Shown: positions 5,223 to 8,720 of the stretch, in pieces | Layout: every line of letters starts with the position of its first letter | Numbering within the stretch: the stretch's first letter is position 1 | Assembly (NCBI GenBank): GCA_002391565.1 | Contig: DGFH01000036.1 | Coordinates: 6,106 to 14,825 of the forward strand | Origin: Anaerolineales bacterium UBA3905 | GTDB lineage: Bacteria > Chloroflexota > Anaerolineae > Caldilineales > Caldilineaceae | Direction of reading: 5' to 3' | DNA: 8,720 bases | Notes under the pieces: generated by a model | What the model was told of the DNA's origin: nothing | Database searches by the model: none | Seen by the model: the letters and a program-made list of their open reading frames with translations, nothing else | Program-made: the position numbers and the translations under genes

Positions 5223-7505
5223 TTACTTCCCGTGCACCTGCCGCAACAGTTCGCCGACGATTGCCTCTGCCGGCGCTGGCAGCAGCGCCTCCTGGAAGCC
5301 GAGAACGCTCGCCAATGGCGTCTCCAGGATGAAACTCATCATGTTCATGCCGATGTCATCCTCGTCACGGCTGTCGCCACCGCCAAAGGCCTGCCCCATC
5401 TGCGCCATCATCTGCTGGAAGAGCGGCTCGAAGACCGGGCGGGCGTGGGGGTCTTCCAGCCACTCGCGCACGGTCGACTCCATATTGAGCAGGCTGGGCA
5501 GCGTCTGCGTGGATTGCAGCGTCACCGGCACACTGGCGCGGATGTCCGCCGAAGACGCGCCGATCAAGATGTCGAACTCGCCAGACTCCGCCACCCACTG
5601 TTTGTAGCCTGGGTGCCAGAAGGCAAAGGCGCGGAAATCCAACGCCACCGTGACGGTCTTGGTCTCACCAGGCTGCAACTCGACCTTGACAAAGCCCTTC
5701 AACTCTTTTGCCGGGCGCGCGAACTTGCAGTGGCGATCATGGACGTAGACCTGGACGATCTCCTTGCCCGCCACTGCACCCGTGTTGGTGACATCCACGC
5801 TCACAGAGACGCCCTCCACATCGCGGAAAGTCGCCGCCGATGCGCGCGCGTTGCTGTAAGTGAAGGTCGTGTAGCTGAGACCATGGCCAAAGGGGAAGAG
5901 CACCGGCGCCTTCCTGGCATCGTAGTAGCGATAGCCGATGAACAACCCTTCGCCGTAACGCACCTGACCATTTTCGCCGGGGAAATTGATGTGCGCTGGC
6001 GTATCTTCCAGCCGTAGCGGAAAGGTTTCCGCCAGCTTGCCCGAAGGATTCGTCGCCCCGTAGAGGATATCAGCCACGGCGCCGCCGCCGGCCTGTCCCA
6101 TCAGCCACGCTTCCAACACCGCCGCCACGCCGTCGATCCACGCGGTCATCGCCACCGCCGAGCTGTTATGCAGGATGACGACAGTGCGCGGCTGCACTGC
6201 ACTCACAGCCTGGATTAATGCCACCTGCTGTGCAGTCAGGTCCAGGTCAGTGCGGTCGTAGCCCTCGGATTCTTTGTAAGAGGGCAGCGCCACAAAGATC
6301 AACGCAACCTCAGCTGCACGTGCAGCGGCAACCGCCTCGTCGATCAGCGCCTGCTGGAACTCCTCGCCAGCCGGGTAGCCTTCGCTGTAGGTGAGCGTGG
6401 CGCCCTTTGCCCGCATTTGTAATTGCTCAAAGGGTGAATCCACACGCGTCGGGTTGATGTGCGAGCTGCCGCCGCCCTGGAAGTGCGGATGCTGCGCCGC
6501 CCGCCCGATCACGGCCACGCGTTGTGGGTTTTGCAGCGGCAGGATGCCGTTGTTCTTGAGCAACACCATTCCTTCCGCCGCAATGGTGCGCGCCAGGGCG
6601 TGGTGAGCGTCGACATCGAAGGCGCCGCCTTTGGGCGTCTCCGCCGCGCGGAAGACAATCGTCAGGACGCGGCGTACGGCTTCGTCCAGCACCGCTGCGT
6701 CAAGCTCGCCGGTGCGCACGGCGTCGATCACCGCCTGGGTGCGGTGCGGTTTAGGGCCAGGCATCTCCAGATCGAGACCCGCGCGCAACGCCTTGACGCG
6801 ATCGTGCACGGCCCCCCAATCGGAAACAACCAGACCTTCGAAGCCCCATTCCTTTTTCAGAATTTCGGTGAGCAGCGTGTAGTGCTCGGAGCAGTACTCG
6901 CCGTTGAGCTTGTTGTACGCACACATCACCGTCCAGGGTTTGGCGCGCTGAACGGCGCGTTCAAAGGCTGGCAGATAAATCTCGCGCAAGGCGCGTTCGT
7001 CCACGACGGCGTCGATGCTGAAGCGTTGATATTCCTGATTGTTGGCGGCGAAGTGCTTGAGCGAGGCGCCGACGCCGCCGCGCTGCATGCCTTCGATCAG
7101 GCTGGCGGCCAGCTCGCCGGCCAGGTAAGGGTCTTCGGAAAAATACTCAAAATTGCGCCCGCATAGCGGCGTGCGCTTCATGTTGACGCCGGGGCCCAAC
7201 AGCACGCCCACGCCGATCGCGTTGGCCTCGCTGGCGAGCGCCTGCCCCATCGTGTGCACCAGCTCGGCGTTCCAGGTGGCGGCCAGCAGCGCGGCTGTCG
7301 GGAAGCAGGTGGCAGGAATGCTCTGCGCACCCAGCGAGTTGACATCCTCAACGCGACGCACGCCGTGCGGCCCATCGGAGACAAAGAGTTCGGGCACGCC
7401 CAGCCGCGCCACCGGCGTTGTCGTCCAGGGCGTGGCGCCGGTGACAAGGGCGGCCTTCTCTTCCAACGTCATCTGCTGCACAATCGAAGCAATGTCTGTC
7501 ATCAT
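5223..7505 (-). CDS. Glycoside hydrolase family 3 beta-glucosidase
   Basis: Encodes 760 residues from the ATG at 7505; the second ATG (7502) is equally possible. GH3 enzymes release terminal beta-linked glucose, or sometimes xylose, by a retaining mechanism. Counting from 7505: substrate-binding SDGPHGVR at 43-50, CGRNFEYFSEDP at 115-126, K150-H151 in LKHFAANN, and nucleophile D229 in VVSDWG. The second domain carries LLKNNGILPL (315-324), GGGSSHINP (344-352) and ESEGYDR, with E412 or E414 as the likely acid/base. A fibronectin-III-like domain covers about 563-631, with KELKGF inside it. A helical C-terminal region of about 90 residues follows, as in many bacterial GH3s. No PA14 insert and no signal peptide are seen, so it probably acts in the cytoplasm on imported oligosaccharides. 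The open frame extends 44 codons upstream to 7637, but that part is Arg-rich, unlike GH3, and covers an intergenic hairpin; MTDIASIVQQMTLEEKA is the usual family start. Confidence 0.93.
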   Translation of the reverse strand: MMTDIASIVQQMTLEEKAALVTGATPWTTTPVARLGVPELFVSDGPHGVRRVEDVNSLGAQSIPATCFPTAALLAATWNAELVHTMGQALASEANAIGVGVLLGPGVNMKRTPLCGRNFEYFSEDPYLAGELAASLIEGMQRGGVGASLKHFAANNQEYQRFSIDAVVDERALREIYLPAFERAVQRAKPWTVMCAYNKLNGEYCSEHYTLLTEILKKEWGFEGLVVSDWGAVHDRVKALRAGLDLEMPGPKPHRTQAVIDAVRTGELDAAVLDEAVRRVLTIVFRAAETPKGGAFDVDAHHALARTIAAEGMVLLKNNGILPLQNPQRVAVIGRAAQHPHFQGGGSSHINPTRVDSPFEQLQMRAKGATLTYSEGYPAGEEFQQALIDEAVAAARAAEVALIFVALPSYKESEGYDRTDLDLTAQQVALIQAVSAVQPRTVVILHNSSAVAMTAWIDGVAAVLEAWLMGQAGGGAVADILYGATNPSGKLAETFPLRLEDTPAHINFPGENGQVRYGEGLFIGYRYYDARKAPVLFPFGHGLSYTTFTYSNARASAATFRDVEGVSVSVDVTNTGAVAGKEIVQVYVHDRHCKFARPAKELKGFVKVELQPGETKTVTVALDFRAFAFWHPGYKQWVAESGEFDILIGASSADIRASVPVTLQSTQTLPSLLNMESTVREWLEDPHARPVFEPLFQQMMAQMGQAFGGGDSRDEDDIGMNMMSFILETPLASVLGFQEALLPAPAEAIVGELLRQVHGK

Positions 7506-7802
7506 TTGGCTCACTTTCGTTTGATGTGAATGCAGAGGCGAGTCGCGAGGGGCGAAGAAGGATCGCCGCCGACGCATGGCTGCCCCTACGTGATAGGGCA
7601 TGGGTAGATAATCATCATGCGTTGTCGATCCCAGCAATTATCGCGCCGATTGCGCGGTTCGCCCATTTTCTCCCGCTGTAACCTGCGGCTGCCTCATTCC
7701 CCGACTTCAACCTTCAGCCAGATGTTGATCACTGCCTGCATCCCGAATGGGTGGGGTGATCAGGGTGAGCAGCAGGGGTGCAGCCGACGCTGGCTTGGGG
7801 CG
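7506..7802. other. Gene-free gap between amidohydrolase and GH3
   Basis: I find no gene in these 297 nt. Contents seen: a hairpin at 7581-7600 (TGCCC, bulged C, TA paired with TAGGGCA around CGTGA); three degenerate 7-bp units at 7535-7555 (GAGGCGA, GTCGCGA, GGGGCGA); and two TGATCA palindromes (7726-7731 and 7757-7762). The GH3 promoter should be here. The best minus-strand candidates (GATAAT, and TTGCTG-18-GATTAT, between about 7642 and 7605) are weak, so I do not call one. No clear terminator of the amidohydrolase gene is visible. Confidence 0.5.
7510..7515 (-). promoter_or_regulatory. Weak ribosome site that decides the GH3 start
   Basis: AGTGAG (7515-7510 on the minus strand) lies 4 nt before the ATG at 7505 and 7 nt before the ATG at 7502. 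It is only partly complementary to the 16S tail, but it sits where the GH3 homology begins. The spacing slightly favours 7502; both starts give nearly the same protein. Confidence 0.45.
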
Positions 7803-8720
7803 TCACGGGTTGTACACCTGAATCCGCCGCTCCTGCACACGCTGCGCCAGCCGCGTCATGCTTCGGTTCACCTGGGCGATGATCTCCGCCTTGTCCAGCG
7901 TGCGCAGCGTGCGATCTTGCATCACCACCTTGCCATCCACGATGACGGTGCGCACATCGGAGGCCTGCATGCTGTAGACGAGCGCGGCCGGGATGCTGTG
8001 CAGCGGCTGGTTGTGGGCGCCGCGCAGGTCGATCAGCACAATGTCGGCCAGGTAGCCGGGCGCCAGCCTGCCCAACGCGCCCGCCATGCCGATGGCCGCC
8101 GCGCTGCCTGTGAAGGCGATGTCCAGTGCAGCGTGCAACGGCATCACTTCTGGATCGTTGGCGACGAACTTCTGCGTCAGCGCCATCAGCCGCAGACTCT
8201 CCCAGATGTTGAGTGTGTTGTTGCTGGCTGCGCCGTCGCTGCCCAGACCAATGGCGACGCCGGCGCTCTGCAACGACCCGATCGGCGTGAGACCCGACGC
8301 CAGCTTGAGATAGGTCTTGGGGCAATGCGCCACGCCCACATGATCCGCGTAGCGGCGCAGCAACTCGACATCCGCCGGCAGGATGCCGCAACCATGTGCG
8401 ATCAGCGTCGGCCCGTCGAGGATGCCGGTTTGTTCCAATACTTGAATCGGGGTGACGCCGCGCTTTGCCAGGCTGGAAGCCGTCTGCGCCGGGTCTTCGG
8501 CGGCGTGGATGTGGATGCCGACGCCCAGCCGCTGCGCGTGGGCGACGGTGGCGCGCAGGAAATCGTCATCGCAGGTGTAGGGCGCGTGCGGCGCCAGCCA
8601 GGTGCGGATGCGCCCTCCCGCGCCGCCCTGCCAGCGCTCCACCCAGGCGGCGGTGGCGTCGAGTGCGGCATAGCCCTGGCTGGCAAAGACCGCCCAGCCC
8701 AGCAGCGCGCGCGTGCCCGC
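7803..8720 (-). CDS. MtaD-like amidohydrolase (MTA/SAH deaminase family), 5' partial
   Basis: 305 C-terminal residues are visible. The frame stays open to the window edge, so the GTG at 8642 is internal. Against a family length of about 430-450, roughly 130 N-terminal residues, including the HxH metal motif, lie outside. The enzyme is a cytoplasmic TIM-barrel amidohydrolase; close relatives deaminate 5'-methylthioadenosine or S-adenosylhomocysteine to the inosine forms in methionine salvage, while others are chlorohydrolases or guanine deaminases. Visible residues, counted from the edge: PHAPYT with H45; HIHAAED with metal ligand H72 and E75; IAHGCG with H109; AHCPKTYLKLASG at 131-143; and LGSDGAASNN with metal-binding D162. 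The C-terminal part returns to the small composite domain (GYLADIVLIDLRG, then VIVDGKVVMQD). The family usually reads AHC where this protein has AHG. The upstream residues RALLGWAVF fit the family. The exact substrate is not decided; mtaD is the closest label. Confidence 0.88.
   Translation of the reverse strand, partial: AGTRALLGWAVFASQGYAALDATAAWVERWQGGAGGRIRTWLAPHAPYTCDDDFLRATVAHAQRLGVGIHIHAAEDPAQTASSLAKRGVTPIQVLEQTGILDGPTLIAHGCGILPADVELLRRYADHVGVAHCPKTYLKLASGLTPIGSLQSAGVAIGLGSDGAASNNTLNIWESLRLMALTQKFVANDPEVMPLHAALDIAFTGSAAAIGMAGALGRLAPGYLADIVLIDLRGAHNQPLHSIPAALVYSMQASDVRTVIVDGKVVMQDRTLRTLDKAEIIAQVNRSMTRLAQRVQERRIQVYNP

Noticed and set aside
5031..6017. A 328-codon open frame on the plus strand over the Nudix start and the GH3 3' end
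   Set aside because: It is antisense to GH3 with its clear domains, rich in Arg and His, has no family resemblance, and crosses a promoter and two gene ends.
7506..7637. A 44-codon upstream extension of GH3
   Set aside because: It has no GH3 homology, is Arg-rich and covers a hairpin and repeat units; the family start fits 7505 or 7502 with a nearby ribosome site.
7726..7762. Two TGATCA palindromes 31 bp apart as an operator pair
   Set aside because: A 6-bp palindrome is too short, the flanks do not match, no regulator gene is nearby, and they lie far from the GH3 start.

Overview
The window looks like a piece of a GC-rich bacterial draft genome, most likely from the Chloroflexota (Anaerolineae/Caldilineae-like). 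This is an inference from protein style: a GT39-type membrane glycosyltransferase with a long beta-sandwich tail, a zinc-ribbon Nudix protein, an MtaD-like amidohydrolase, and intergenic heptamer repeats. No rRNA or other marker gene is present to fix the taxon. The first ~40 bases are not genomic. They match an Illumina Nextera i7 adapter (end of P7, index, Read 2 primer, start of the Tn5 mosaic end), so the left edge is a contig end with untrimmed adapter.

Layout, left to right. (1) Plus strand, 39-2738: a 5'-truncated integral-membrane glycosyltransferase fused to an extracytoplasmic region with three related beta-sandwich modules. (2) Plus strand, 2873-3346: a small, soluble, helical protein of unknown function, with its own plausible promoter (2744-2772) and a leader that can form hairpins. 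(3) 3347-3467: a convergent intergenic gap holding nine tandem AATCTCY heptamers and an inverted partial copy. (4) Minus strand: a GH3 beta-glucosidase (7505-5223), then a zinc-ribbon Nudix hydrolase (5115-4594) and an NAD-dependent epimerase/dehydratase (4577-3468). The last two are 16 nt apart and probably form an operon from a promoter at 5147-5176. (5) 7506-7802: a 297-nt gap with a hairpin and short imperfect repeats but no gene. (6) Minus strand, 8720-7803: the C-terminal two thirds of an MtaD/SAH-deaminase-like amidohydrolase that runs off the right edge.

Three of the six genes concern sugars: glycosyl transfer at the membrane, nucleotide-sugar or related epimerase/dehydratase chemistry, and cytoplasmic beta-glucoside hydrolysis. 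They lie on different strands with different promoters, so I do not claim a single pathway. I found no CRISPR array, transposase, RNA gene, phage gene or defence cassette, and nothing I would call a new multi-gene system. The most noteworthy items are the adapter-derived contig end, which creates a false start codon, and the heptamer array with its inverted arm.
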